A stretch of 64,000 bases of DNA from Axinella damicornis (GCA_963931865.1 OZ007508.1:2976081-3040080); one strand, 5' to 3'; shown: positions 51,809 to 52,872, counted from the stretch's first letter. Numbers and translations: made by a program. The notes: generated from the sequence alone by a model not told the origin.

Positions 51809-52406
51809 GGGGGGGGAGAACGCCATCACTGAGACATGTCCAGTCTTGACTCATGCACTGTAGCTAATTATTGTACTGTACCAGTGTATAGCTAATCCCA
51901 ATTACAGCCTCGAGCTCAAATGTATACTATCACTGGGCTCTTCCAGTTTAAGGTGGCATATACCCCTTTACGTTAGGTTAACTTTAACCGTCGGGGGCCC
52001 CCAACGGTTAAAGGTAACCCAACGTAAAGGAGTATGTGCCACCTTAAGGTCACTTTCTGGTCTGACAAGAACCCTACAAGTACATAGGGTCTATAGACGT
52101 CATTGGGGTTTAATGGGTTTTAAAGTATCAGGAAGCTTTTAAAATTACTAACATTTCCAGTCTTCAAACTTTTGGCAAACTATTGTAATCTCATTCACCA
52201 CCTCAAAAGTACAATACCACTGCAATGAAATTCTTGTTGGTCCCTGGAACAGGTCCAGCTATAGGGCTCTTCCAGTTCTAAAAGTTCCAACTTGGCATGG
52301 GAATATCGACTTTAAATATCACCTCACCTTGTGCATGCACTGTGTACAGCTGGTAGAAGAGCAGTGCCACAGCAAGAGATAATAGAATGGTATTTCTGCA
52401 AGCCAT
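983..52406 (-). CDS. Gene A: Calx-beta/sushi single-pass membrane protein (multi-exon model)
   Basis: Minus-strand gene assembled by eye from exon-like segments with AG acceptors and GT donors. Product order: signal peptide, 3 Calx-beta, 14 sushi, 3 Calx-beta, 3 Calx-beta, 1 sushi, transmembrane helix; 35 exons lie in the window and the tail exon is expected left of base 1. All placed introns are phase 1. In-window exons sum to 6038 nt; adding the 304-nt tail exon seen in gene B gives 6342, a multiple of three (about 2113 residues). Known: Calx-beta domains bind Ca2+ in Na/Ca exchangers and form much of sponge aggregation factors; sushi modules mediate protein contacts. An adhesion or recognition role is inference. 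Alternative: several transcripts or genes share this span, or some sushi blocks are skipped. Splicing is predicted only. Confidence 0.75.
1853..1962. repeat. 38-bp tandem repeat, nearly 3 copies
   Basis: Three head-to-tail units start at 1853, 1891 and 1929. Each begins CTGGTTTAAA and contains the small palindrome CCTAGAGTAACTCTAGG. The third unit differs by one base (AAAGTT for AAAATT). Absent from the paralogous intron of gene B. Confidence 0.9.
1998..2405. mobile_element. TIR-bounded element in gene A intron
   Basis: The ends are inverted repeats of about 31 bp: 2004-2034 begins AGGCCAAGCAAACTTG, and 2353-2384 is its complement with one mismatch. GCCCGCATGC occurs inside both ends. The right flank GCGCCTATTAACC recurs inverted near 60870 in gene B, so related elements hit both paralogues. 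Confidence 0.6.
2456..2650 (-). CDS. Gene A sushi (CCP) module 15, membrane-proximal
   Basis: 195-bp exon, acceptor TGCAG, donor AAG|GTACAT. It has the four sushi cysteines in order: DCG...TYTC...RVC...PSC, with GYVLAG and WSG typical of the fold. It is the last extracellular module before the TM exon and has no counterpart in gene B, where this stretch has been replaced. Confidence 0.85.
2761..2970 (-). CDS. Gene A Calx-beta domain 9, C-terminal half
   Basis: 210-bp exon, acceptor CCTAG, donor GATG|GTATGT. It begins SGDFQPLSNQMLTIPL and includes the Calx-beta signature EEDDETFSVRV and the acidic end MDDND, likely Ca2+ ligands by family analogy. It joins the exon at 3144-3302 across a phase-1 intron. 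Confidence 0.85.
3144..3302 (-). CDS. Gene A Calx-beta domain 9, N-terminal half
   Basis: 159-bp exon starting after TTTCACAG and ending GCAG|GTATAA. It encodes GATVSLQNVNPTTEPG followed by a VDVCVSV strand. Equivalent exons of the same length are at 12642-12800, 62319-62477 and 61281-61439. Confidence 0.82.
4135..4332 (-). CDS. Gene A Calx-beta domain 8, C-terminal half
   Basis: 198-bp exon, acceptor TTTGTAG, donor GATG|GTGAGT. It encodes ATDYTLVRSTGSF, then NRVEGTESFSVTLAG and the acidic end LILDDDG. The VEGTESFSVTL strand is the classical Calx-beta motif. Confidence 0.85.
4455..4598 (-). CDS. Gene A Calx-beta domain 8, N-terminal half
   Basis: 144-bp exon, acceptor TTCATCAG, donor GCAG|GTACAG. 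It encodes ITIGFEQNAYSVQEALQD, a VEVCAEI strand and FTVEVQDGSA. It joins the preceding exon through a split Arg codon (C|GA), confirming phase 1. Confidence 0.83.
4675..4875 (-). CDS. Gene A Calx-beta domain 7, C-terminal half
   Basis: 201-bp exon, acceptor ATTCACAG, donor GACC|GTAAGT. It encodes AGSDYERVSRDLVFTAS, then ENTVEFFSVQA and the acidic end IIQDMD. The copies at 13786 and 63462 are one Glu codon longer (QEDMD). Confidence 0.85.
4939..5085 (-). CDS. Gene A Calx-beta domain 7, N-terminal half
   Basis: 147-bp exon, acceptor TTCTCAG, donor CAGG|GTATGT. It encodes ATLTVTPGGLIPESAGSV and the ACVTLDGEP strand, ending TADGFAQ. First exon of the third block of three Calx-beta domains. Confidence 0.83.
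5154..5253. mobile_element. 100-bp member of the TAGCCTCGTTCCCAG palindrome family
   Basis: Ends TAGCCTTGTTCCC and GGGAATGAGGCTA are inverted. It is flanked by a perfect 9-bp direct repeat CAAGTTTTG at 5145-5153 and 5254-5262. Longest family member seen here. Confidence 0.8.
5347..5516 (-). pseudogene. Decayed sushi exon
   Basis: Matches the 174-bp sushi exons (16787-16960, 22375-22548) and keeps the donor GAGA|GTAAGT and the second half (TYSC...RTCQ...WSGGEPDCE). The upstream side is broken: where others have CAG|CTGTTGACTGTGG, this has TTTTGTTGGCTGTGG with no AG. A short deletion after the DP(E/A)N region shifts the frame. It is unlikely to be spliced in, so I leave it out of the gene A count. 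Confidence 0.7.
5614..5617. repeat. Target site duplication TGTG, left copy
   Basis: TGTG directly outside the left LTR, repeated at 11906-11909. The unoccupied paralogous locus has one copy (61586-61589). Confidence 0.9.
5618..5850 (-). repeat. 3' LTR of the gypsy element
   Basis: 233 bp. On the element strand it begins TGTAACGGAAG and ends CCGCAACA (TG...CA). Same length and, by eye, same sequence as the other LTR at 11673-11905. Confidence 0.95.
5851..5860 (-). promoter_or_regulatory. Polypurine tract
   Basis: On the element strand CCGGGGGAGA directly precedes the 3' LTR, the expected site and composition for priming plus-strand DNA. It lies just after the gag-pol stop at 5865. Confidence 0.8.
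5865..11750 (-). CDS. Gag-Pol polyprotein of the gypsy element
   Basis: One open frame of 1961 codons without a frameshift between gag and pol. Likely true start is Met33 (11652-11654, context GGGATGG); the first Met (11750) lies inside the LTR. Residues 34-230 are a Glu/Arg/Gln-rich coiled coil with a tandem 14-residue duplication (114-141). The gag core is at about 320-470, with a CCHC zinc knuckle C528/C531/H536/C541. Protease DTG is at 633-635. Reverse transcriptase has LDLASGYWQV (1130-1139) and YLDD (1193-1196). RNase H begins at TDAS (1341). Integrase has H1571/H1578/C1608/C1611 and the D1639, D1697, E1733 triad (D35E spacing). A GPY/F-like module (GPYRI, 1874-1878) precedes a basic tail. 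All key residues are present, so it looks functional. Confidence 0.95.
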   Translation of the reverse strand: MKLMKSKLLLCQNYSEVRALGPPPATYGGLSGMATRQSHLKQQVENLREENVRLEEIVRQRTTPAKAPQGDGSREEMGRLRRQVEQLQQEAVDTAERLRQCQAERQTAERTAGELSTELDQCRTQFAELSTELDQCRTQFAELRQSSQNVEDRAVAAEQEVSRLVNVLARQQDEAELERFRALALQEQKWEAREQRLEQQLRRYAAREERLEAQLLEGRRELRGASEQLVESQVVRADTTPVKVKKETAGARSQPPPLISGSEDMSPGDAETPHDQEDQGEQTKRESLQFAHTFHNLSPWHLPPLPEFSGDDQTSVNNSFQQWLEQFEMVAELAEWPEHIKLKQLALRFRGPAQAYFQTCSDEQKHDYRALVQAMSKRFTPVRIQALECSAFHERKQSRKESVDTYAQELQRLFQRAYPSAVRGNTDAQEMGQAVLSSQFVGGLVPEIKRKIAYLEGATFSELWQKARFEEVRQRDLDGTSVSSYVPKKFYGPMVNERRQGENPLPRQNLVPNPGLAGQSSRREAILCFKCHQPGHVAKNCRYGRFPAQGPPRTRETEAPGRQAVPKAAAVTSAQETTLLAKEAEPLTWIYGAQNVQEEVKDTAKQSTMSLRLGPIPRLSVTVEGFEVEALVDTGCPTTIISKTLCRQILDQPDSQVPHLTLEEHRSQNAQRLGLSKPSLQLHAYCGKQLPIGAEITLHLQAGECLAKGVVLIQDNSPVELLLGTNLMTQLGVHVFDSNQHSLLCLQSADGDKLSSPTDKDECSALFDAQPLSVTEVENANEHTAYHHKSRSKHSPKLPASCQTVSGSRRRRSSGSSNPKPSQGEGHPKAVVRLVTACKLPARAGKVLQARARQIKSSSPHIFEPHNRLCNGTVDIANSLLLPSDKGQLCLPVYNFAESPTWLRRGQILGWMQPADEKGIDQPLSFSHTTSSEDDTIEASLDHELIEKAKVPLKSESEPRANQLDSDTNQLDSDANQLGSDDRLAKLKDQLHLQQAAITPQQQNILEHFLLDHADLFAVDGSELGCTQLVQHSIDTGDHSPIYQHPRRIPFALRDQVDEMVKDMLDQRIIKHSRSPWASPVVLVKKKDGSMRFCVDYRRLNSVTKRDVHPLPRIDDTLDVLAGARYFTTLDLASGYWQVEMSPDDIEKTAFTTHSGLFEFTVMPFGLCNVPATFQRLMETVLEGLTRKQCFVYLDDILVISSTWEEHLQNLHLVFERLHEAGLRLKPRKCAFALREVTYLGHVISEAGISVDPSKVEKIWSYPTPTNLKSLRQFLGIASYYRRFTPQFSKVAEPLYALTRKNTPFVWSSSCEEAFVRLKELLTSPPVLAFPNFEQPFILETDASGLGLGAVLCQEQDDGTIRPIAYASRTLQKHERNYGISELEALAVVWATKHFHVYLYGHKCKVLTDHSALKSLLNTPHPSGKLARWGLALQELDLTIEYRPGKQNSAADALSRIPLDTDTNSVIETVSQETALKPREAIVATLQSVPSRQEEECEWHKLQAVDGEFTDLITFMKTGNLPTTDFEARRALLISDRYTVLDDPLYYTQPDGRLQLAVPRDQRQKIIEEAHGGVMAGHLREMKTYSQLQKHYWWPNMRADIRKWCLSCLVCASHRVGRAQKPPLSPIPVAGPFDCIGVDIIQFPCSYDGNKYALVFMDYLTKWPEVFAIADQKAETVAQALVEVVSRHGVPAKLLSDRGANFLSDLLHELYLLLGIKKVNTSAYHPQTDGLVERFNRTLTDMLAKTVDHCGRDWDRRIPYVLYAYRTSMQESTQESPFYLLYGRDARLPTEAALATPRTCYQMDIDDFKTDLVCNLSDAWSLAQQNICKAQKKQKQQYDRKCKPSKYRVGDRVFVHMPGEVRGKAWKFSRPFHGPYRILELTASNASVRQVDRPQDTPIFVSLERLRMCPKEIPTGQTWSKKRRRKQTKADHRLASQKTQPREETVTPELWSHRLRPRRRP
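11653..11670 (-). promoter_or_regulatory. Primer binding site, tRNA-Pro type
   Basis: Two bases after the 5' LTR the element strand reads TGGGGGCTTGTCCGGGAT. This differs by one base from the tRNA-Pro primer site I recall for murine retroviruses. The last two bases, AT, are also the first two of the probable gag ATG. Confidence 0.8.
11673..11905 (-). repeat. 5' LTR of the gypsy element
   Basis: 233 bp, same as 5618-5850. A TATAAAA box on the element strand at 11782-11788 is a plausible promoter. Transcription starting 25-30 bases downstream would begin near 11755, almost at the first in-frame Met, which favours Met33 as the gag start. Confidence 0.95.
11906..11909. repeat. Target site duplication TGTG, right copy
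   Basis: Right copy of the 4-bp duplication flanking the gypsy element; the sequence then continues AAGGCAATTT as in gene B. Confidence 0.9.
12272..12481 (-). CDS. Gene A Calx-beta domain 6, C-terminal half
   Basis: 210-bp exon, acceptor GTCCCAG, donor GATG|GTACGT. It encodes SGDFQPLSNQMLTIPL, the EEDDENFSVSV signature and MDDND. Nearly identical to gene B 61952-62161. Confidence 0.87.
12642..12800 (-). CDS. Gene A Calx-beta domain 6, N-terminal half
   Basis: 159-bp exon, acceptor TGTCACAG, donor GCAG|GTATAA. It encodes GATVSLQNVNPATEPG and VDVCVSVSAPG. Two near-identical copies exist in gene B (62319-62477 and the orphan 61281-61439). Confidence 0.85.
13231..13428 (-). CDS. Gene A Calx-beta domain 5, C-terminal half
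   Basis: 198-bp exon, acceptor TTTTTAG, donor GATG|GTGAGT. It encodes TDYTLVRPTGSFQSGD, RVEGTESFAVTLTG and LILDDDG. Counterpart of 4135-4332 and 62908-63105. Confidence 0.87.
13562..13705 (-). CDS. Gene A Calx-beta domain 5, N-terminal half
   Basis: 144-bp exon, acceptor CAATCAG, donor GCAG|GTGTGA. It encodes IAIGFEQDAYSIHEALQD and a VEVCAEILQG strand. Phase-1 junctions match the other blocks. Confidence 0.84.
13786..13989 (-). CDS. Gene A Calx-beta domain 4, C-terminal half
   Basis: 204-bp exon, acceptor ATTCACAG, donor GACC|GTAAGT. It encodes AGSDYESVSRDLVFTAS, ENSVEFFTVQAVNSSG and the acidic end QEDMD. One codon longer than 4675-4875. Confidence 0.87.
14036..14262. mobile_element. Diverged TIR element with a (GT)n-G32 core
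   Basis: Imperfect inverted ends: ACAAGATGCTG...GCAAGACAGGGATGATAG on the left, and ...CCCTGTTTCCCTGC...CTACATCTTGT on the right. Relatives are at 15044-15225, 55865-56050 and 63714-63940. The core is (GT)n followed by 32 G (14134-14165); the gene B copy has 25 G (63816-63840). Such a tract can form a G-quadruplex and is length-unstable. Confidence 0.55.
14581..14727 (-). CDS. Gene A Calx-beta domain 4, N-terminal half
   Basis: 147-bp exon, acceptor TTCTCAG, donor CAGG|GTAAGT. It encodes ATLTVTPGGLVPESGGSV and RACVTLDAQP, ending TADNTAQ. First exon of the second Calx-beta block; the equivalent exon of gene B should lie just beyond base 64000. Confidence 0.84.
15044..15225. mobile_element. 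TIR element (MITE) of the GCAGGTAGGGATGATAG family
   Basis: The left side AACATTAAAAAGCAGG then TAGGGATGATAG is mirrored by CTATCATCCCTACTCTG...CCCTGCTTTTTGCC on the right. Same family as 14036-14262 and 55865-56050. Confidence 0.6.
15242..15319. repeat. 39-bp perfect tandem duplication
   Basis: Two exact copies of a unit beginning CAACAAACTGAGATC and ending GGCGTGGG, at 15242-15280 and 15281-15319. Confidence 0.92.
16001..16075 (+). mobile_element. tRNA-derived SINE-like head
   Basis: GGCCAGTGGTTAA resembles a tRNA A box, and GGTTCGAGTGCC about 40 bases later fits the B box GGTTCGANNCC. The ends GGGGTGGC and GCCACCA can pair like an acceptor stem. Downstream lies unrelated tail-like sequence, so a SINE fragment is likelier than a functional tRNA. 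Confidence 0.45.
16787..16960 (-). CDS. Gene A sushi module 14
   Basis: 174-bp exon, acceptor ATGCAG, donor GAGA|GTAAGT. It encodes VDCGDLTDPENGHVSDPQ with cysteines DCG...YSC...STC...PVCE. It lies just outside the triplicated segment and is more diverged than the copies at 22375, 30993 and 42930. Confidence 0.86.
17051..17098. mobile_element. Short palindromic element of the TAGCCTCGTTCCCAG family
   Basis: TAGCTTCGTTCCCAGG faces CCTGGGAACAAGGCTA. The 10-bp direct repeat AGGTTCATAG lies on both sides. Smaller and less symmetrical than the 43-bp members. Confidence 0.6.
17227..18090. mobile_element. 864-bp TIR element with start of an Arg-rich frame
   Basis: Perfect 18-bp inverted ends GGGGCGAGCCTGAGCGAG / CTCGCTCAGGCTCGCCCC. 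Inside, a plus-strand ATG at 17423 opens a basic stretch, RRQKRLQRRRERYRERKR, then stops. This looks like the truncated N-terminus of a transposon protein. The left break of the tandem triplication (17410) falls inside this element, so copies 2 and 3 keep only its right part. Confidence 0.65.
18091..18133. mobile_element. 43-bp palindromic mini-element with 9-bp TSD
   Basis: TAGCCTCGTTCCCAGGCCC faces its reverse complement. Perfect 9-bp direct repeats GCTCGCCCC flank it (18082-18090 and 18134-18142). It landed in the right end of the 17227-18090 element. Confidence 0.85.
18331..19474. repeat. Array of dimeric CGAGGGGCAACCGC elements, copy 1
   Basis: Two units (from 18331 and 18909), each starting CGAGGGGCAACCGCACTCC, end in doubled 3' termini with TACCAGGAGTGTAA. 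Each unit has two related halves, each with ATGGCG...GGTGAGTTT, i.e. a start codon followed by a splice-donor consensus. Confidence 0.8.
19530..19965 (-). repeat. Left arm of long inverted repeat, copy 1
   Basis: About 436 bp that reappear inverted at 20993-21439 with a 1027-bp spacer. The outer ends are CAGTCGTTAGGCCAGC / GCTGGCCTAACGACTG. On the minus strand the arm carries most of an unidentified 159-codon open frame (19554-20033). Confidence 0.8.
19554..20033 (-). CDS. Unidentified 159-codon open frame in inverted-repeat arm
   Basis: I do not recognise this protein. It contains MGYRYIYRLPGSSPAKKN, PPRLAMRSRKTAAQLEG and LFLAAASLWKSQETFSAL. The same frame is open in copy 2 (26836-27315) and, as a 128-codon form, in all three opposite arms (21019, 29637, 41574). 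Copy 3 (40108-40401) is broken upstream by a 4-bp insertion. It may be a transposon relic or a captured exon. Openness may only reflect recent copying. Confidence 0.35.
   Translation of the reverse strand: MPSLPWPIVYNCDYDIPTSAYPAACSNFAELLSSQSTLTARRNNFIFTYFVEQCMGYRYIYRLPGSSPAKKNVPKYAAPYRPPRLAMRSRKTAAQLEGFLSPGSKVDIWTAEGCLYTNERKPGSFLLFLAAASLWKSQETFSALIMHWNVAQRELPVSE
20993..21439 (+). repeat. Right arm of long inverted repeat, copy 1
   Basis: Inverted partner of 19530-19965. It has about 13 extra bases near its outer end (ATCCTTTGATCTT) and carries the 128-codon frame at 21019-21405 on the plus strand. Confidence 0.8.
22084..22266 (-). CDS. Gene A sushi module 13 (segment copy 1)
   Basis: 183-bp exon, acceptor GTTATTAG, donor GAAC|GTAAGC. 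Cysteines: INC...TYSC...REC...PTC. Compared with copies 2 and 3 it differs only at E/Q (last residue), S/N and R/P positions; all three differences change amino acids. Confidence 0.86.
22375..22548 (-). CDS. Gene A sushi module 12 (segment copy 1)
   Basis: 174-bp exon, acceptor CATACAG, donor GAGA|GTAAGT. It encodes VDCGDLTDPENGQVSHPQ, TYSCDVGYNLNGNSVRTC and WSGEEPVCE. It has His where copies 2 and 3 have Asp (QVSDPQ). Confidence 0.87.
22852..22892 (-). pseudogene. Sushi exon relic (copy 1)
   Basis: About 41 bases matching the 3' end of a 180-bp sushi exon (ADGTWS...MDPLCQ) with an in-frame TGA after WS and the upstream part gone. It is present at the same place in all three segment copies, so it decayed before the triplication. 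Confidence 0.7.
22979..23158 (-). CDS. Gene A sushi module 11, the variable one (segment copy 1)
   Basis: 180-bp exon, acceptor CAACAG, donor CAAG|GTATGA. It encodes VDCGQPSSPGPNGDVSVSM, AAYNCDSGYELVPDNSARTC and ADGTWSGMDPVC. It differs from copy 2 (31594-31773) at 13 of 180 bases by my count, although the flanking introns are nearly identical. Confidence 0.87.
23338..23517 (-). CDS. Gene A sushi module 10 (segment copy 1)
   Basis: 180-bp exon, donor CAAG|GTATGA, encoding VDCAQPSSPGPNGDVSVNL...TYSC...RTC...DPLC. The downstream part matches 43897-44076 while the upstream intron (CTGTTGAAGGAAC) matches that of 44271-44450. It looks like a fusion of two ancestral sushi exons. Confidence 0.86.
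24739..24781. mobile_element. 43-bp palindromic mini-element (segment copy 2)
   Basis: Same insertion as 18091-18133, with the 9-bp repeats GCTCGCCCC at 24730-24738 and 24782-24790. One base differs in the loop. Confidence 0.85.
24979..26756. repeat. Array of dimeric elements, copy 2 (three units)
   Basis: Units start at 24979, 25554 and 26042, followed by three stacked 3' termini (TACGCGGCAC...TACCAGGAGTGTAA). The third unit keeps a frame open through both halves and the terminal repeat (26262-26678). Confidence 0.8.
26812..27247 (-). repeat. Left arm of long inverted repeat, copy 2
   Basis: Counterpart of 19530-19965; carries the open 159-codon frame 26836-27315. Partner arm at 29611-30057. 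Confidence 0.8.
26836..27315 (-). CDS. Unidentified 159-codon open frame (copy 2)
   Basis: One residue different from 19554-20033 near the N-terminus (N for D in CDY(N/D)IPTS). No recognised domain and no exon context. Treated as part of the inverted-repeat element. Confidence 0.3.
   Translation of the reverse strand: MPSLPWPIVYNCDYNIPTSAYPAACSNFAELLSSQSTLTARRNNFIFTYFVEQCMGYRYIYRLPGSSPAKKNVPKYAAPYRPPRLAMRSRKTAAQLEGFLSPGSKVDIWTAEGCLYTNERKPGSFLLFLAAASLWKSQETFSALIMHWNVAQRELPVSE
27673..29000. mobile_element. 1328-bp insertion unique to segment copy 2
   Basis: Copies 1 and 3 read GCCTAT|ATTAGTAT with nothing between. It starts with the near-palindrome AGAGAACGCGATAGCGTTCT, contains a CTT-rich microsatellite (about 27893-27930), and ends with a 280-bp foldback. 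No protein recognised. It post-dates the duplication of copy 2, or was lost from the others. Confidence 0.8.
28721..29000. mobile_element. 280-bp near-perfect foldback
   Basis: Arms of about 130 bp, starting ACTAGGGGCAAAAAATTTTT and ending with its complement, around a loop of about 20 bases. Only a few mismatches (for example GAAACGAGG versus CTCTTGTTTC). Its right end is the right end of the whole 1328-bp insertion. Confidence 0.85.
29611..30057 (+). repeat. Right arm of long inverted repeat, copy 2
   Basis: Inverted partner of 26812-27247; carries the 128-codon frame 29637-30023. Confidence 0.8.
30702..30884 (-). CDS. Gene A sushi module 9 (segment copy 2)
   Basis: 183-bp exon, acceptor GTTATTAG, donor CAAC|GTAAGC. 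It reads LNPPTNG and PNTTAPG where copy 1 reads LNRPTNG and PSTTAPG. Confidence 0.86.
30993..31166 (-). CDS. Gene A sushi module 8 (segment copy 2)
   Basis: 174-bp exon with QVSDPQTTFRSDATYSC and WSGEEPVCE, donor GAGA|GTAAGT. Two silent changes and one His/Asp change relative to copy 1. Confidence 0.87.
31467..31506 (-). pseudogene. Sushi exon relic (copy 2)
   Basis: Same truncated, TGA-containing remnant as 22852-22892. Confidence 0.7.
31594..31773 (-). CDS. Gene A sushi module 7, the variable one (segment copy 2)
   Basis: 180-bp exon encoding NMATYSCDSGYELVPDNSAR and ADRMWSGMNPVC. Relative to copy 1 it has five residue changes (A/T, N/S, G/R, T/M, D/N) and seven silent ones, in contrast to its nearly unchanged introns. 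Confidence 0.87.
31953..32132 (-). CDS. Gene A sushi module 6 (segment copy 2)
   Basis: 180-bp exon that looks identical to 23338-23517, including the fused character. Acceptor CAACAG, donor CAAG|GTATGA. Confidence 0.86.
33354..33396. mobile_element. 43-bp palindromic mini-element (segment copy 3)
   Basis: Same locus as 18091-18133 with GCTCGCCCC on both sides. Confidence 0.85.
35152..35345. repeat. Two tandem hairpins in the centre of the 2.3-kb element
   Basis: GCATCCATCTGTTAGCTATT pairs with AATAGCCAGCAGGTGGATGC about 15 bases later. The whole hairpin is repeated about 120 bases on. Confidence 0.75.
35497..35652. repeat. Long hairpin 1 in the 2.3-kb element
   Basis: About 55-bp arms around GTGTCGTGTTTGGAGG and its complement, one mismatch seen (AATGG/AACGG), loop about 42 bases. 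Confidence 0.85.
35670..35839. repeat. Long hairpin 2 in the 2.3-kb element
   Basis: Arms around GACAGGTAAAGTATAATC and its complement, with an inner stem AGGATCAACG/CGTTGATCCT. It is adjacent to hairpin 1. Confidence 0.82.
35930..36030. repeat. Three short GC-rich direct repeats
   Basis: GTGGGGCTGC / GCGGGGCTGC / GTGGGGCTGC blocks, each preceded by a TCT(A/G)GAGG-like motif, spaced about 32 bases. Confidence 0.6.
40084..40523 (-). repeat. Left arm of long inverted repeat, copy 3
   Basis: As 19530-19965 but with a 4-bp insertion (TAGC near 40413) that breaks the long frame. Partner arm at 41548-41994. Confidence 0.8.
41548..41994 (+). repeat. Right arm of long inverted repeat, copy 3
   Basis: Inverted partner of 40084-40523; 128-codon frame at 41574-41960. 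Confidence 0.8.
42639..42821 (-). CDS. Gene A sushi module 5 (segment copy 3)
   Basis: 183-bp exon, donor CAAC|GTAAGC. It has Q like copy 2 at the last residue but S and R like copy 1, so variants are shuffled among the copies. Confidence 0.86.
42930..43103 (-). CDS. Gene A sushi module 4 (segment copy 3)
   Basis: 174-bp exon with VDCGDLTDPENGQVSDPQ, TYSCDVGY and WSGEEPVCE; donor GAGA|GTAAGT. Confidence 0.87.
43407..43446 (-). pseudogene. Sushi exon relic (copy 3)
   Basis: Same remnant with in-frame TGA as in copies 1 and 2. Confidence 0.7.
43534..43713 (-). CDS. Gene A sushi module 3, the variable one (segment copy 3)
   Basis: 180-bp exon reading VDCRQPSSPGPNGDV, SMATYTCDLGYELVPDNSAR and ADRTWSGMNPVC. 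About 10 differences from copy 2, again concentrated in the exon. It has Arg after the first Cys where copies 1 and 2 have Gly. Confidence 0.86.
43897..44076 (-). CDS. Gene A sushi module 2 (segment copy 3)
   Basis: 180-bp exon, donor CAAG|GTATGA. Its downstream three quarters match 23338 and 31953. Its upstream end (GGCTGGCGACAGTC) matches 43534 instead, which suggests conversion. Confidence 0.86.
44271..44450 (-). CDS. Gene A sushi module 1 (only in segment copy 3)
   Basis: 180-bp exon, acceptor CAACAG, donor CAAC|GTACGT. It encodes VDCGQPSNPGPNGQRSVTL, NYSCDLGYEL and ADRTWSGMDPVC. No separate equivalent exists in copies 1 and 2, where it seems fused with the next module. Confidence 0.86.
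44970..45176 (-). CDS. Gene A Calx-beta domain 3, C-terminal half
   Basis: 207-bp exon, acceptor TCTGCAG, donor GATG|GTAATC. It encodes SDFQPLSNQILTIPS, VEEDDENFTVMASV and the acidic end ILNDDG. The right break of the tandem triplication falls 21 bases into its 3' end. Confidence 0.87.
45233..46004. repeat. Imperfect tandem duplication with internal deletion
   Basis: TTCTGTGAGCACATGCATGC starts both copies (45233, 45532), and both end with GAGGGGTCTAGTACTCGACG. In the first copy the deletion joint shows a repeated GCATGCGTTCACTATAC. Confidence 0.85.
46005..46590. mobile_element. TIR element AGTCCCCTATTATGGCCAC with terminal palindrome
   Basis: 46005-46043 is a perfect hairpin (18-bp arms, 3-base loop). 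GTGGCCATAATAGGGGACTG recurs at 46550-46569 as the opposite end. Inside, a plus-strand ATG (46340) runs 19 codons to GCGAG|GTGAG, a donor-like site. Confidence 0.65.
46825..46974 (-). CDS. Gene A Calx-beta domain 3, N-terminal half
   Basis: 150-bp exon, acceptor TTCTCACAG, donor GCAG|GTTAGG. It encodes VTVSLTNSSLSVSESNSG and VNLCVSLDGVPG. Shorter by three codons than its counterparts in the other blocks. Confidence 0.84.
47207..47407 (-). CDS. Gene A Calx-beta domain 2, C-terminal half
   Basis: 201-bp exon, acceptor ATCCTAG, donor GATG|GTGAGT. It encodes SGSDFTALMTTGRFESG, RVEDTENFSVTLTG and FIDDDDG. Confidence 0.87.
47655..47792 (-). CDS. Gene A Calx-beta domain 2, N-terminal half
   Basis: 138-bp exon, acceptor TCCCCAG, donor GCCG|GTACAT. 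It encodes ITIGFERMAYTIREVS, VATVCANILEG and FTFGTVDASA. Confidence 0.84.
48285..48881 (+). pseudogene. Non-LTR retrotransposon (LINE) reverse transcriptase remnant
   Basis: Plus-strand frames read EVLELLLALDTSKANGPDN, then SVVPIPKSLGDLSSEGP, the fingers/palm entry motifs of LINE reverse transcriptases. After a deletion near 48531-48590, the end of ORF2 follows: PTLAAARKQLKVCTLYDYVHG and, in another frame, LPHTISLWNNLPKKISS ending at a TAG (48879-48881). Frame changes and the missing catalytic core show it is dead. Confidence 0.75.
48892..50589. mobile_element. 1.7-kb element with about 440-480-bp inverted ends
   Basis: Left arm about 48892-49365, starting AATTGGGTAATTCC; right arm about 50120-50589 is its reverse complement at high identity. 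Between them are two direct repeats of about 345 bp (for example GTGTACCAAGGTGGGTGGAG near 49684 and 50026). No transposase seen. It sits directly beyond the LINE stop codon. Confidence 0.8.
50701..50889 (-). CDS. Gene A Calx-beta domain 1, C-terminal half
   Basis: 189-bp exon, acceptor ATCTACAG, donor GACC|GTAAGT. It encodes AGSDYAALSRDLTFNPG, DNSVEFFTVVASS and IISDSD. Confidence 0.87.
51606..51716 (-). CDS. Gene A Calx-beta domain 1, N-terminal half, with GC donor
   Basis: 111-bp exon, acceptor TTAACAG. It encodes GPSTPQDESIGAIEVCVALN and TTVVTLQTMDGSAV. The only donor that keeps frame with the next exon is GTCG|GCAAGT, a GC-AG intron with otherwise consensus bases. Splicing at the nearby GTGTTA would create a stop. 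Confidence 0.75.
51749..51816. repeat. Compound (GA)n(GT)n-G25 tract
   Basis: Microsatellite ending in 25 consecutive G (51792-51816) inside an intron of gene A. Confidence 0.95.
51948..52047. mobile_element. 100-bp palindromic foldback
   Basis: Arms of about 45 bp, TTAAGGTGGCATATACC... to ...GTGCCACCTTAA, around GGGGGCCCCC. A few mismatches. Intronic, between the signal exon and the first Calx-beta exon. Confidence 0.85.
52328..52406 (-). CDS. Gene A signal-peptide exon (start codon)
   Basis: ATG at 52406, 26 codons plus one base, then donor CAAG|GTGAGG (phase 1). It encodes Met-Ala-Cys-Arg, a hydrophobic core LLSLAVALLFYQL and a small-residue end TVHAQ, a good signal peptide. It joins in frame to Gly-Pro-Ser of the exon at 51716. 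Confidence 0.82.
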
Positions 52407-52740
52407 TGTTACACTATAAGCAAGCCAAATAAGCAAGCTAGTTACTCTCTTTGACAGTGTCTGTCTTAGCGCACGTGCTCTATAGTAGCTGGTGTTCGAG
52501 AGCCATACCTAATGACTAAGATACATTCCTTCACTGCCTAATTTCACAACATGCAGGGTACCAGGATGGGGTTTCTATAGTAATCCTGCAGTGTGAATGC
52601 ATCAGAAAATTAGTTAGCTAACCTCTGACATAAAATTCGACACAACCCTCTGTTGTTGAAACGTCACTCTCAATTTTCTGCTCAAATGTAAATGAGTACA
52701 CGTGAGTGCATTTTGGTACATGTACACTGCCCCCCAAAAT

Positions 52741-52811
52741 GCCCCCCCACACACACACATACACACACAGTGACACACATACACATACACACACACACAC
52801 ACGCACACGCA

Positions 52812-52871
<60 letters not shown>
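52741..52871. repeat. (CA)n microsatellite
   Basis: About 130 bases of CA/CG-interrupted dinucleotide repeat. It creates long spurious frames on both strands. Confidence 0.95.
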
Positions 52872-52872
<1 letters not shown>

